DNA of 64,000 bases from Achromobacter xylosoxidans A8 (GTDB taxonomy: Bacteria; Pseudomonadota; Gammaproteobacteria; Burkholderiales; Burkholderiaceae_B). Location of the stretch: positions 1,488,001-1,552,000 of the forward strand of contig NC_014640.1 of the NCBI RefSeq assembly GCF_000165835.1, read 5' to 3'. The notes under the pieces are model-generated. The model did not search any database. It was not told the origin of the DNA and worked only from the letters and a program-made list of their open reading frames with translations. Shown piece by piece: positions 1-7,501 of the stretch (its first letter is position 1; each line of letters opens with the position of its first letter). The translations under genes were made by a program, and so were the position numbers.

Positions 1-149
1 TCACGCTGCCGCGCGCCGCCTGCAACACCTGGCGGGCGCTATACCTGGGCCTGCGCACCTTCAAGGAAGACTTGATGGCGCACATCCACCTGGAAAACAA
101 CATCCTGTTCGAGAACGCGGCCAATCCCACGGCGCATGCGCGCAATTGA
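1..149 (+). CDS. RIC/YtfE-family iron-sulfur cluster repair di-iron protein, C-terminal fragment
   Basis: The frame is open from the window edge (codons in phase with base 3) to TGA at 147-149 and gives the last 48 residues of a protein. The stretch FKEDLMAHIHLENNILFE is the conserved end of the RIC (YtfE/ScdA/NorA) hemerythrin-like family, where the His and Glu residues bind a di-iron centre. Members repair iron-sulfur clusters damaged by nitric oxide or oxidants and are cytoplasmic. The N-terminal part lies outside the window, so intactness cannot be judged. The next gene on the same strand is another hemerythrin-domain protein, which fits a shared nitrosative or oxidative stress role. The family call is fairly secure because the motif is distinctive; the exact gene name is not. 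Confidence 0.8.
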   Translation, partial: TLPRAACNTWRALYLGLRTFKEDLMAHIHLENNILFENAANPTAHARN

Positions 150-224
150 ACGGGGCTGCGGACGATTCCGCAGCAAACCGCGAGCGGGGCGTCGGCCCCG
201 CTGCTTCCGTACGGAAATCCAGGC

Positions 225-635
225 ATGAACATCGATAAATTCAAGCAGCAGCATGTGGACATCCTGCAGGGCATTGCGTCCCTGCGCCGGTTGGCGCATG
301 CGGGCGTGGCCCGCAACGCGGCCGAAATCGCGCGCGGCATTGTGTCCATGAGCGCCACGATCAAGCTGCACCTGGCGGTCGAGGACCGGGCGCTGTATCC
401 GGCGCTGGCGCGCAGCGACGATACTGACCTGGCACAAGCGGGCCGCGCATTCCAGCAGGAAATGGATGCGATCGCGCGCAGCTACGAGGCATTTGCGCGG
501 CGCTGGAACAATGCCGGCAGCCTGGAGCTGGACGAAGCCGGCTTCCGGGCTGACGCCAATACGGTGCTGCGCCGCGTCCATGAACGCATGCAGCGCGAGA
601 ACCGCGATCTCTATCCCCGCATCGAGGCGCTGTAG
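225..635 (+). CDS. hemerythrin-domain protein
   Basis: A 136-residue, all-helical protein. It shows the hemerythrin pattern of spaced metal-ligand residues: His10 in QQHVDIL, the KLHLAVEDRALYP segment in the second helix region, and RRVHERMQRENRDLYP near the C-terminus. LYP occurs twice at equivalent places in two helical hairpins, as is usual in this fold. Such domains bind a non-heme di-iron centre and sense or store oxygen or nitric oxide. It follows the RIC/YtfE fragment by about 75 bases on the same strand, so the two probably act together in repair or sensing under nitrosative stress. There is no signal peptide, so it should be cytoplasmic. The specific ligand is not known from sequence. 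Confidence 0.82.
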   Translation: MNIDKFKQQHVDILQGIASLRRLAHAGVARNAAEIARGIVSMSATIKLHLAVEDRALYPALARSDDTDLAQAGRAFQQEMDAIARSYEAFARRWNNAGSLELDEAGFRADANTVLRRVHERMQRENRDLYPRIEAL

Positions 636-638
636 CGG

Positions 639-947
639 CTAGCGGCGTTCCGGCGGAATGCCGTCCAGGCTGCGCCGCAGCGCCTCGTGCGCGGCCAGGT
701 CGACCGGGCGATGCTTGCGCTCCGCGCTGGCCGGGTACTTGCCCAGGAAATTCCCGCCCTTGCGGTCGCTGGCGGGACGGACCGGGCGGGGCGTGAAGCC
801 GCCGCCGCAATTGGGGCAGACGTTGCCCAGCAGCCCCTCGGCGCAAGCGGCGCAGAAGGTGCATTCAAGGCTGCATATCCGGGCGGCGGCGGAGTCTGGC
901 GGCAGCGCCGTATCACAGTGTTCGCAACTGGGTCGCAAGGCAAGCAT
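639..947 (-). CDS. DUF1272 zinc-ribbon protein
   Basis: A 102-residue protein starting MLALRPSCEHCDTALPPDS. Two CxxC knuckles (CEHC near residue 8, CPNC near residue 44) and an intervening CTFCAAC segment form the cysteine-rich core of DUF1272, whose members begin with a near-identical L(E)LRPxCE.CD..LPPDS motif. This start was chosen because the family motif begins here; the same frame is open further upstream, but those codons are not conserved-looking. It converges on the hemerythrin gene with 3 bases between the stops. Function is unknown; zinc binding is inferred from the cysteines. The basic C-terminal tail (RKGGNFLGKYPASAERKHRP) is typical of the longer family members. Confidence 0.8.
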   Translation of the reverse strand: MLALRPSCEHCDTALPPDSAAARICSLECTFCAACAEGLLGNVCPNCGGGFTPRPVRPASDRKGGNFLGKYPASAERKHRPVDLAAHEALRRSLDGIPPERR

Positions 948-1118
948 ATGGGCTCCTGGGGCAAGAGACGGGTCCAGGCGCCAGGGTAGGCCGGGACGTC
1001 CGGCGGCGCCATCGGGGTTACGGACAGAAAAGAAGTGAAAACGGCCAGGCGCACAGCGTTTGGCGGACGGTGGCCGCCTGTACACTCGAAAATCCTTTTG
1101 AGGGACAGGGGATACTTG

Positions 1119-2036
1119 ATGGCCGGAAGCAGCTTCTTCGCACTGTTCGACGATATCGCGACCATATTGGACGACGTGTCCGTGATGACCAAGGTGGCGG
1201 CCAAGAAAACGGCCGGCGTGCTGGGCGACGACCTGGCGTTGAACGCCCAGCAGGTCAGCGGCGTGCCGGTCAACCGGGAACTGCCCGTCGTCTGGGCGGT
1301 GGCCAAGGGCTCCTTCATCAATAAGCTGATCCTGGTGCCGGCGGCGCTGCTGATCAGCGTGTTCGCGCCTTGGGCGGTGACGCCCTTGCTGATGCTGGGG
1401 GGCGCATTCCTTTGCTATGAGGGCGTCGAGAAGCTGGCGCATAAGTTCCTGCCGCACGGCGATTCGGACGAGGGCAATCACGCGGCGCGCGCCGAAGCCC
1501 TGCAGGATGCGTCGGTGGACATGGTGGCCTTCGAGCGCGACAAGATCAAAGGCGCGATACGCACGGACTTCATCCTGTCGGCGGAAATCATCGTCATCAG
1601 CATGGAGGCGGTAGCTGACGCGGATTTCACCCGCCAGGTGCTGGTGCTGTCGATCATCGCCATCGCGATGACGGTCGGGGTCTACGGCCTGGTGGCCGGC
1701 ATCGTCAAGCTGGACGACCTGGGCCTCTACCTCAGCCAGAAGTCGTCCCAGGCCACGGCCTGGCTGGGCCGGCGCATCGTGGGCGCGGCGCCCTATCTGA
1801 TGAAGACGCTGTCGGTGGTGGGCACCGCCGCCATGTTCATGGTGGGCGGCGCCATCCTGACCCACGGCATCCCGCCGGTGCAGGCCGCCGTCGACCAGGC
1901 CGCCGCCGCAGTGGGCGGGGGCGGGGTGGTGCAGGCGCTGACGGCCACGCTGCTCAACGCCTTGTTCGGCATCGTGGCCGGGGCCGTGGTGCTGGGGGTG
2001 GTCAGTCTGGCCAAGCGGCTGTTCAAGAAGGGCTGA
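1119..2036 (+). CDS. DUF808 family inner-membrane protein (YedI-like)
   Basis: A 305-residue protein beginning [20 protein letters not shown], the hallmark opening of DUF808. The family's other motifs follow: [22 protein letters not shown], then hydrophobic segments near residues 75-110, 165-215 and 240-300 that would span the inner membrane. E. coli YedI is in this family; its biochemical role is not established. The start was chosen on the conserved N-terminus; the frame is open 28 codons further upstream, but that part is not family-like. A clear rho-independent terminator follows, so it is probably a single-gene transcript. The family call is confident; function cannot be stated. Confidence 0.88.
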   Translation: MAGSSFFALFDDIATILDDVSVMTKVAAKKTAGVLGDDLALNAQQVSGVPVNRELPVVWAVAKGSFINKLILVPAALLISVFAPWAVTPLLMLGGAFLCYEGVEKLAHKFLPHGDSDEGNHAARAEALQDASVDMVAFERDKIKGAIRTDFILSAEIIVISMEAVADADFTRQVLVLSIIAIAMTVGVYGLVAGIVKLDDLGLYLSQKSSQATAWLGRRIVGAAPYLMKTLSVVGTAAMFMVGGAILTHGIPPVQAAVDQAAAAVGGGGVVQALTATLLNALFGIVAGAVVLGVVSLAKRLFKKG

Positions 2037-2101
2037 AGCGAGGAAAGGTTGAAACGCGCAGGCGCCGCCCCGCAGAGCGGGCCGTGCCTGCGGCATCCAG
2101 G

Positions 2102-2123
2102 GAGCGCCGAGGCGCTCTTTTTT
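2102..2123 (+). terminator. intrinsic terminator after DUF808 gene
   Basis: A 6-bp perfect stem GAGCGC/GCGCTC (2102-2107 and 2112-2117) with loop CGAG is followed directly by six T. It ends the DUF808 transcript and insulates the next operon. Confidence 0.8.
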
Positions 2124-2172
2124 ACGCCCCTAGGGAATCCCCTGCCTTGTTGCGCCGGAATACGTGCGCCTA

Positions 2173-2188
2173 AAATTGGCGCCAATTT
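2173..2188. promoter_or_regulatory. operator palindrome, site 1 of 3 (TTGGCGCCAA)
   Basis: AAATTGGCGCCAATTT is a perfect 16-bp palindrome centred about 78 bases before the hydrolase start. The 10-bp core TTGGCGCCAA recurs exactly at 7451-7460 and 17177-17186, both also upstream of genes. I infer a shared transcription-factor operator; the best candidate regulator is the GntR protein encoded at 6695-7315. Confidence 0.7.
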
Positions 2189-2258
2189 ATGTGATCATTA
2201 TTTCGACCACCGGCATAAACCATGCGTCCGCCCGCGCGGCCATGGAAACGAGGAAACC

Positions 2259-3128
2259 ATGCAGTCCAACGCAGCACTCGCCATCCAGCCCGACGCCGCC
2301 CGCGCGCGGGCCATGTACGACCTGGGCCACAGCACCGTCTTTGCCGCCCGCTCCGACCCGCGCTTTTCCTATTGCACCTATGTGCCGCCGCACATCGACA
2401 GCGCCAGGCATCCGATGCAGCTGGTGGTGATCATGCACGGCACCGGCCGCGCCTTCGTGGAATACCGCGACGCGTTCGCGGAGTTCGCCCGCTGGAACGA
2501 CTGCATCGTGCTGTGCCCGCTGTTCCCCGTGAGCCCGCTGGGCGACGGCAACCGCGACGGCTTCAAGCAATTGCGCGAAGGCGACATCCGCTATGACGAG
2601 ATCCTGCTCGACATGGTGGCGGAAGTGGGCGAGAAGTTCGGCTGCGATTTCTCGCGCTTCGGCTTGTTCGGCTACTCGGGCGGCGGCCAGTTCGTGAACC
2701 GTTACGCCTACCTGCACCCGGAAAGCCTGTGGGCGGTGTCGATCGGCGCGCCGGGCTCGGTCACGCTGCTGGATCCCAGCCAGGATTGGTGGGTGGGCGT
2801 GCGCGACGCGGAGGCCCGTTTCGGCAAACGCATCGACATCGAAGCGCTCAAGCAGGTGGCGGTGCACATGATCGTGGGCAAGGCCGACCTGGAAACCTGG
2901 GAAATCACCCATCGCGAAGGCGGCAAGTTCTTCATGCCCGGCGCGAACTCGGCGGGCAACACGCGCCCTGAGCGTCTTGAGTCGCTGCGCCGTTCGTTCG
3001 AAGCCCAGGGCGTGAACGCGGTGCTGGACGTGGTGGAAAACGTGCCGCACGACGGCTTGAAATGCGTGGGCCAGGTGCAGGACTTCCTGGCCGCCGCCTT
3101 GCGCAAGCTGCGACATGAAGGCAACTGA
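2259..3128 (+). CDS. alpha/beta hydrolase in an ABC-transporter operon
   Basis: A 289-residue alpha/beta-hydrolase-fold protein. The nucleophile elbow is GYSGGG with Ser140, preceded by the oxyanion strand VVIMHGTGRAF (about 55-66); a late VPHDGL (about 270) can supply the catalytic His. No signal peptide is seen, so it is cytoplasmic. The start is supported by AACGAGGA a few bases before ATG. The ABC permease genes follow after 61 bases on the same strand, and a strong palindromic operator sits upstream. The layout suggests that it hydrolyses a compound imported by the downstream transporter, for example an ester or amide of a peptide-like ligand. The substrate cannot be read from sequence; dienelactone-hydrolase-like or esterase roles remain possible. 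Confidence 0.78.
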   Translation: MQSNAALAIQPDAARARAMYDLGHSTVFAARSDPRFSYCTYVPPHIDSARHPMQLVVIMHGTGRAFVEYRDAFAEFARWNDCIVLCPLFPVSPLGDGNRDGFKQLREGDIRYDEILLDMVAEVGEKFGCDFSRFGLFGYSGGGQFVNRYAYLHPESLWAVSIGAPGSVTLLDPSQDWWVGVRDAEARFGKRIDIEALKQVAVHMIVGKADLETWEITHREGGKFFMPGANSAGNTRPERLESLRRSFEAQGVNAVLDVVENVPHDGLKCVGQVQDFLAAALRKLRHEGN

Positions 3129-3189
3129 GACCGGCGGACGCGGCGCTTGCGGGCATCCGCGGGTCCGCGACCAGGAATAGGAGAGGGGC

Positions 3190-4134
3190 ATGCTGCGTTT
3201 CGCGCTATCCCGTATCGTCATGGCCATACCGACACTGCTGATCGTGGCGGTGGCGGTGTTCGTGATGATCCGGCTCATACCGGGCGATCCTGCCCAACTG
3301 CTGCTGGGAGACCTGGCAACGCCGGCCGCGCTGGCCGACCTGCGGGCGCGGCTGGGGCTGGACCAGACCTGGCTGACCCAGTTCGGCATCTGGTTCGGCA
3401 ATATGCTGCACGGGGATCTGGGTTCGTCCATCAACACCGGCCAGCCGGTGTTGCCGCTGGTGTGGGACCGCTTCCTGATCAGCGGCCGCGTGGTGCTGGT
3501 AGCGGTGCTGTTCGCCGCGCTGGTAGCGGTACCGGCCGGCATGATCGCCGCCTGGAAGCAGAACAAGGCGCCGGACCTGTTCCTGGTGGGCGCGGCCACG
3601 CTGCTGGTGTCCATTCCGACCTTCTGGCTGGGCCTGCTGCTGCTGATCTTCTTCGGCCTCAAGCTGCAATGGCTGCCGGTGGTGGGCTATGTCTCCATCG
3701 GCGAGGACTGGAAGGCCGGCCTGCTGTACCTGGCCATGCCCATCCTGACCCTGTTCCTGCATGAGATCGGCGTGCTGATGCGCATGGCGCGGGCCAGCAC
3801 GCTGGAAGTGCTGCGGCTGGACTACATCACCCATGCGCGCGCCAAGGGCCTGTCGGAATCCGCGGTGCTGATGCGCCATGCGTTCCGCAACGCCTTCGGC
3901 CCGACCTGGACGCTGATCGGCCTGGTGCTGGGCAACCTGCTGGGCGGCATTGCGGTGGTGGAGACCGTGTTCACCATTCCCGGGCTGGGACGCCTGCTGG
4001 TGGACTCCATCTTTGCCCGCGATTACCCCGTGATCCAGGGCTGTCTGTTGTTCGTGGGCGTGGTCTACGTGATCGTGAACCTGTTCATCGACCTTTGCTA
4101 TCCCCTCTTTGACCCGAGAGTGACCGCCGAATGA
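3190..4134 (+). CDS. peptide-type ABC transporter permease, DppB-like
   Basis: A 314-residue inner-membrane permease of the DppB/OppB family. MLRFALSRIVMAIPTLLIVA is the usual first membrane segment and RLIPGDPAQLLLG the usual first periplasmic motif. The EAA loop that contacts the ATPase lies near residues 208-235 (DYITHARAKGLSESAVLMRHAFRNA, split here by eye). The C-terminus DLCYPLFDPRV is standard for the family. GGAGAGGGG precedes the ATG. The stop overlaps the next gene's start in an ATGA junction, so translation is coupled. It forms the import pore together with the DppC-like subunit. There is no binding-protein gene in this operon; two paralogous candidates lie at 7502 and 15934. Confidence 0.92.
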   Translation: MLRFALSRIVMAIPTLLIVAVAVFVMIRLIPGDPAQLLLGDLATPAALADLRARLGLDQTWLTQFGIWFGNMLHGDLGSSINTGQPVLPLVWDRFLISGRVVLVAVLFAALVAVPAGMIAAWKQNKAPDLFLVGAATLLVSIPTFWLGLLLLIFFGLKLQWLPVVGYVSIGEDWKAGLLYLAMPILTLFLHEIGVLMRMARASTLEVLRLDYITHARAKGLSESAVLMRHAFRNAFGPTWTLIGLVLGNLLGGIAVVETVFTIPGLGRLLVDSIFARDYPVIQGCLLFVGVVYVIVNLFIDLCYPLFDPRVTAE

Positions 4135-4952
4135 AAAAGCGAATTGCAGCCAACGCGCTACTGGGCGGCGCGATCGTGGCGCTGATGATAGTGGCGGCCG
4201 TCATGGGCGCTTTCTGGACGCCGCATGATCCGCTCAAGATCAACTTCGTGGCGCGGCTCAAGCCGCCCGGAGGCGAATTCCTGCTGGGCACGGACGAGTT
4301 CGGGCGCGACGAGCTGTCTCGCCTGCTGGCTGGGGCGTCCAGCAGCGTCTGGATCAGCCTGCTGACCGTGACCTTCGCCATCGTCGCGGGCACCCTCATC
4401 GGCACGCTCACGGGCTTTGTGCGGGGCTGGACCGACCGCATCATCATGGCCTTCAACAATGCGCTGCTGGCATTCCCGGGGCTGCTGCTGGCCTTGGGCC
4501 TGCTGGCGGTGGTGGGCGCCAACAAGTACGGCATCATCCTGGCGCTGGGCCTGGCTTACACGCCTTCGGTGACGCGCATCGTGCGCGGCACGGTGCTGTC
4601 GCTGCGCGAGAAGGAGTTCATCGAATCCTCGCGCGTGCTGGGCAATTCCGAGCTCTACACCATGTTCCGCCACGTGCTGCCGAATTGCGTGGCGCCGCTG
4701 ACGGTGCTGGCGACCTCCATGTTCGGCTGGGTCATCCTGGCGGAAAGCGCGCTGTCCTTCCTGGGCCTGGGCGTGCCGCCTCCCGCACCCACCTGGGGCA
4801 ATATGCTGGCCGCCGCCCGGCCGTTCATGGCGCAGGCTTCCTATCTTTCCATTCTTCCCGGCCTGGCCATCGCGCTCGCGCTGCTGGGAATCAATCTGCT
4901 GGGCGATGCGGTGCGAGACCGTTTCGATCCCCGCATGAGGGGCGTGCAATGA
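4131..4952 (+). CDS. peptide-type ABC transporter permease, DppC-like
   Basis: A 273-residue second permease of the DppC/OppC family. It has an N-terminal membrane segment, the typical LGTDEFGRDELSRLLAGA motif near residues 48-65, and an EAA loop around EFIESSRVLGNSELYTMFRHVLPN (residues about 160-183). The end LGDAVRDRFDPRMRG is canonical. It starts within the stop of the upstream permease and its own stop overlaps the ATPase start, both as ATGA junctions, so three subunits are made from one coupled message. Substrate class is dipeptide/oligopeptide/nickel-type; the actual ligand is unknown. Confidence 0.92.
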   Translation: MKKRIAANALLGGAIVALMIVAAVMGAFWTPHDPLKINFVARLKPPGGEFLLGTDEFGRDELSRLLAGASSSVWISLLTVTFAIVAGTLIGTLTGFVRGWTDRIIMAFNNALLAFPGLLLALGLLAVVGANKYGIILALGLAYTPSVTRIVRGTVLSLREKEFIESSRVLGNSELYTMFRHVLPNCVAPLTVLATSMFGWVILAESALSFLGLGVPPPAPTWGNMLAAARPFMAQASYLSILPGLAIALALLGINLLGDAVRDRFDPRMRGVQ

Positions 4953-6604
4953 GCGCACTGGTATCGGTATCGAATCTGTCGCTGACCGTCGGCCACGGCG
5001 GCCGCGAGATCGTCAGCGGGGTGTCCTTCGAGGTGGCTCCCGGCGAGATGGTCGGCATCGTCGGCGAATCCGGCAGCGGCAAGACCCAGGCCGCCCGCGC
5101 CATCATGGGCCTGACGCCATCGCCGCTAGTAGTGGCGGGCGGCTCCATCAAGTTCGAAGGCGTGGAGGTGACCCAGGCGTCGCCCGCTGCGCTGCGCAAG
5201 CTGCGCGGCGCGCGCATCGGCATGGTGTTCCAGGAGCCGATGACTTCGCTGAATCCGTCCATGCCCATCGGCCGGCAACTGGACGAGGGCTTGAGGCTGC
5301 ACCGCAAGGACCTTTCTACCGCAGCACGCCGCGAACGCATCCTGGAAATGCTGCGCCGGGTTGGCATCCGCGACCCCAAGGGTGCGATGGAAGCTTGGCC
5401 GCACGAGTTCTCCGGCGGCATGCGCCAGCGCATGATGCTGGCCTCCGTGATGCTGCTGGAGCCGGCGCTGCTGATCGCGGACGAGCCCACCACGGCGCTG
5501 GACGCGGTGGTGCAGCGCGACGTGCTGGAACTGATGGTGGACCTGACGCGCGAACACCATACCGCGGTGCTGATGATCAGCCACGACCTGCCGATGGTGG
5601 CGCGCTACACCGAACGCATGGTGGTGATGCAGCACGGCAAGGTGCTGGAAACCGGCGCCACGGCCGCCATCCTGGAACGGCCGCAACATCCCTACACGCG
5701 CAAGCTGCTGGACGCCATGCCGCGCCGGTTGCCGGCGCGACAGCTGGGCAAGGAGGCGCCCATCGTCGAGGTCAAGAACCTGGTGGTGGACTACGCCGGG
5801 CACCAGCGCTTGTTCTCGCGCACCGGCGCCAAGCGCGCGCTCAACGGCATCGACCTGCACGTCAAGCCGCGCGAAGTGGTGGCGGTGGTGGGCGGTTCGG
5901 GTTCGGGCAAGACCACGCTGGGCCGGGCCATTGCCGGATTGCTGGCGCCTACCTCCGGTCAGATCCTGTTCCGCGGCCAGCCCGTGAACCGCCGCTCGGC
6001 CTCCTGGCGCGACTACCGGCTGAATTGCCAGATGGTGTTCCAGGACCCGTACTCCTCGCTGGACCCGCGCATGACCATCGGCCAGCTGGTGGGCGAGGGC
6101 CTGCGCATGCTGGACGACATGCCCGCGGCAGACAAGCGCCGCCGGGTGGACGAGGTGCTGGCCGAAGTGGGCCTGGGCTCCGAATACGCCAAGCGCTATC
6201 CCCACGAAATGTCGGGCGGGCAGCGCCAGCGCGTGGCGATCGCCCGCGCCATCGTGCGCCGTCCGGCCTTCGTCATTGCCGACGAACCGGTGTCCGCGCT
6301 GGACGTGACTGTGCGCGCGCAGGTGCTGGACCTGTTCGCCGACCTGCAGGAGCGCCACGGCTTTTCCTGCCTGTTCATCAGCCATGACCTGGGCGTGGTG
6401 GAGCAGGTGGCCGATCGCGTGGTGGTGATGCGCGACGGCGGCATCGTCGAGCAGGGCTCGCGCGACGCCGTGTTCGACCAGCCGCAGGAGGAATACACCC
6501 GCAGCCTGCTGTCGGCGATTCCGGCGCTGGAATCCACCGAAACCGGTGGCGTGCGGCTGCGTTGGCGGCTGGACCAGCAGGAGCCGTTGCGGGCCAGTGC
6601 CTGA
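4949..6604 (+). CDS. fused double ABC ATPase, DppD-DppF-like
   Basis: A 551-residue protein with two complete ABC ATPase domains in tandem. Domain 1 has Walker A GESGSGKTQ (about 36-44), signature SGGMRQR and Walker B LLIADEPTTALD. Domain 2 has Walker A GGSGSGKTT, signature SGGQRQR and Walker B VIADEPVSALD. Both carry the oligopeptide-family C-terminal extension (HPYTRKLLDAMP and EEYTRSLLSAIP). Each half would normally be a separate gene (DppD, DppF); fused forms are common in beta-proteobacteria and look functional here. The ATG at 4949 overlaps the permease stop. It energises import through the two permeases upstream. The gene is followed by a GC-rich hairpin and then the gntR gene. Confidence 0.93.
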   Translation: MSALVSVSNLSLTVGHGGREIVSGVSFEVAPGEMVGIVGESGSGKTQAARAIMGLTPSPLVVAGGSIKFEGVEVTQASPAALRKLRGARIGMVFQEPMTSLNPSMPIGRQLDEGLRLHRKDLSTAARRERILEMLRRVGIRDPKGAMEAWPHEFSGGMRQRMMLASVMLLEPALLIADEPTTALDAVVQRDVLELMVDLTREHHTAVLMISHDLPMVARYTERMVVMQHGKVLETGATAAILERPQHPYTRKLLDAMPRRLPARQLGKEAPIVEVKNLVVDYAGHQRLFSRTGAKRALNGIDLHVKPREVVAVVGGSGSGKTTLGRAIAGLLAPTSGQILFRGQPVNRRSASWRDYRLNCQMVFQDPYSSLDPRMTIGQLVGEGLRMLDDMPAADKRRRVDEVLAEVGLGSEYAKRYPHEMSGGQRQRVAIARAIVRRPAFVIADEPVSALDVTVRAQVLDLFADLQERHGFSCLFISHDLGVVEQVADRVVVMRDGGIVEQGSRDAVFDQPQEEYTRSLLSAIPALESTETGGVRLRWRLDQQEPLRASA

Positions 6605-6644
6605 GGGGCGGGTTTCCCAGGGGGCGCTGGCGCCGACCCCCGGG
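6605..6644. repeat. GC-rich hairpin, copy A of an intergenic repeat
   Basis: This short palindromic block contains GGGGG (6620-6624) able to pair with CCCCC (6637-6641), and resembles the start of the larger block at 45970-46067 (shared CGGGT..CCCAGGGGGCG and CTGGCG). It sits directly after the ATPase stop, so it may work as a transcript end or mRNA stabiliser. There is no T-run. Confidence 0.45.
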
Positions 6645-6694
6645 ATACTTACGCATAAAATACGCGCTTCGGATTTGATAGACGGGAGTGGTCC

Positions 6695-7315
6695 ATGCCG
6701 AAATCGGCAACGGCACAGCCCGGCCTGGTTGATCGCATCGCCCACGATATTCAGGCGGGTGTGTACGGTCCCGGCGCCTGGCTGAAACAGATCGACCTGC
6801 AGGAACGCTACGACGCCAAGCGTCTGGACGTCCGGCGGGCGCTAGACCAATTGGCCGCCAAGCGGCTGATCGCGCACATCCCGAACCGGGGCTATCACGT
6901 CTACGCCATGGATCCGGACCAGCACTTGCAGATCCGCGACATCCGCATCCTGCTGGAAACGGGCGCGGCGGCGGACCTGATGCCCAACGTCACGGCGGCC
7001 AAGGTGCGGGCCTTGCGCACCCTGGCCGAACGCTTCGCCAAGCTGCTGCAGGATGGCACGCTGCTGGAGCAGTACGAGGTCAACCTGGCTTTCCATGCGG
7101 GCATGTATGACATGTGCCGCAACCGGGAATTGACCGCGCTGATCCAGGAAACCCGGGCCCGCGGCCCCGCGGCGCCGGCCAAGGAATGGGTGACGCGCTC
7201 GCGCATCGAGATTTCCGCGCGCGAGCACTTCGACATGGTCGACGCGCTGGAAGCGCGCGACGTCAAGCGCCTGCAGAAAATCATTGCCCAGCACGTGGGG
7301 CAGGACATCTCCTGA
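6695..7315 (+). CDS. GntR-family (FCD type) transcriptional regulator of the transporter locus
   Basis: A 206-residue regulator. The N-terminal winged helix spans about residues 8-70 (DRIAHDIQAGVYGPGAWLKQ, then QERYDAKRLDVRRALDQLAAKRLI and IPNRGYHV). The helical FCD effector domain follows, with likely metal or acid ligands in NLAFHAGMYD (about 130-139) and a late REHFDMVDALEARD. It lies immediately after the hydrolase-ABC operon and before a binding-protein gene, and the palindrome TTGGCGCCAA occurs upstream of both. I infer that it controls this locus and possibly the C45 hydrolase operon at 17 kb. The direction of control and the effector are unknown. The start ATG at 6695 gives a usual-length HTH; a weak SD (GGGAGTGG) precedes it. 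Confidence 0.85.
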   Translation: MPKSATAQPGLVDRIAHDIQAGVYGPGAWLKQIDLQERYDAKRLDVRRALDQLAAKRLIAHIPNRGYHVYAMDPDQHLQIRDIRILLETGAAADLMPNVTAAKVRALRTLAERFAKLLQDGTLLEQYEVNLAFHAGMYDMCRNRELTALIQETRARGPAAPAKEWVTRSRIEISAREHFDMVDALEARDVKRLQKIIAQHVGQDIS

Positions 7316-7347
7316 GACGTTTTCCGCGACTCGCGCTACGCACATGC

Positions 7348-7378
7348 GGCGGCCTCTTGAAACAGGGCCGCCGTTTTT
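7348..7378 (+). terminator. intrinsic terminator after gntR
   Basis: GGCGGCC (7348-7354) pairs with GGCCGCC (7366-7372) across an 11-base loop and is followed by GTTTTT. It ends the hydrolase-ABC-gntR transcript. Confidence 0.8.
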
Positions 7379-7450
7379 CATTCCGGCGGCGCTTTCAGGG
7401 ATACCCCCGATAGCGGCGTGGCGCATTCCGCCCATAATGAGCAGCTAATT

Positions 7451-7460
7451 TTGGCGCCAA
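7451..7460. promoter_or_regulatory. operator palindrome, site 2 of 3 (TTGGCGCCAA)
   Basis: TTTTGGCGCCAATAT is a 15-base match, core and flanks, to the site at 17177. The centre is about 46 bases before the binding-protein ATG, a position where a bound repressor would block the promoter. Confidence 0.7.
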
Positions 7461-7501
7461 TATATGCGTGAATTTTGCGCCGCACGCCGGGGAGTCTTTG
7501 C

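Noticed and set aside
3205..3879. Minus-strand open frame opposite the first permease
   Set aside because: Gln/His-rich antisense translation; the plus-strand permease is unmistakable.
5126..6745. Long minus-strand open frame opposite the double ATPase
   Set aside because: The plus strand encodes two complete ABC domains; the antisense translation has no recognisable motif.
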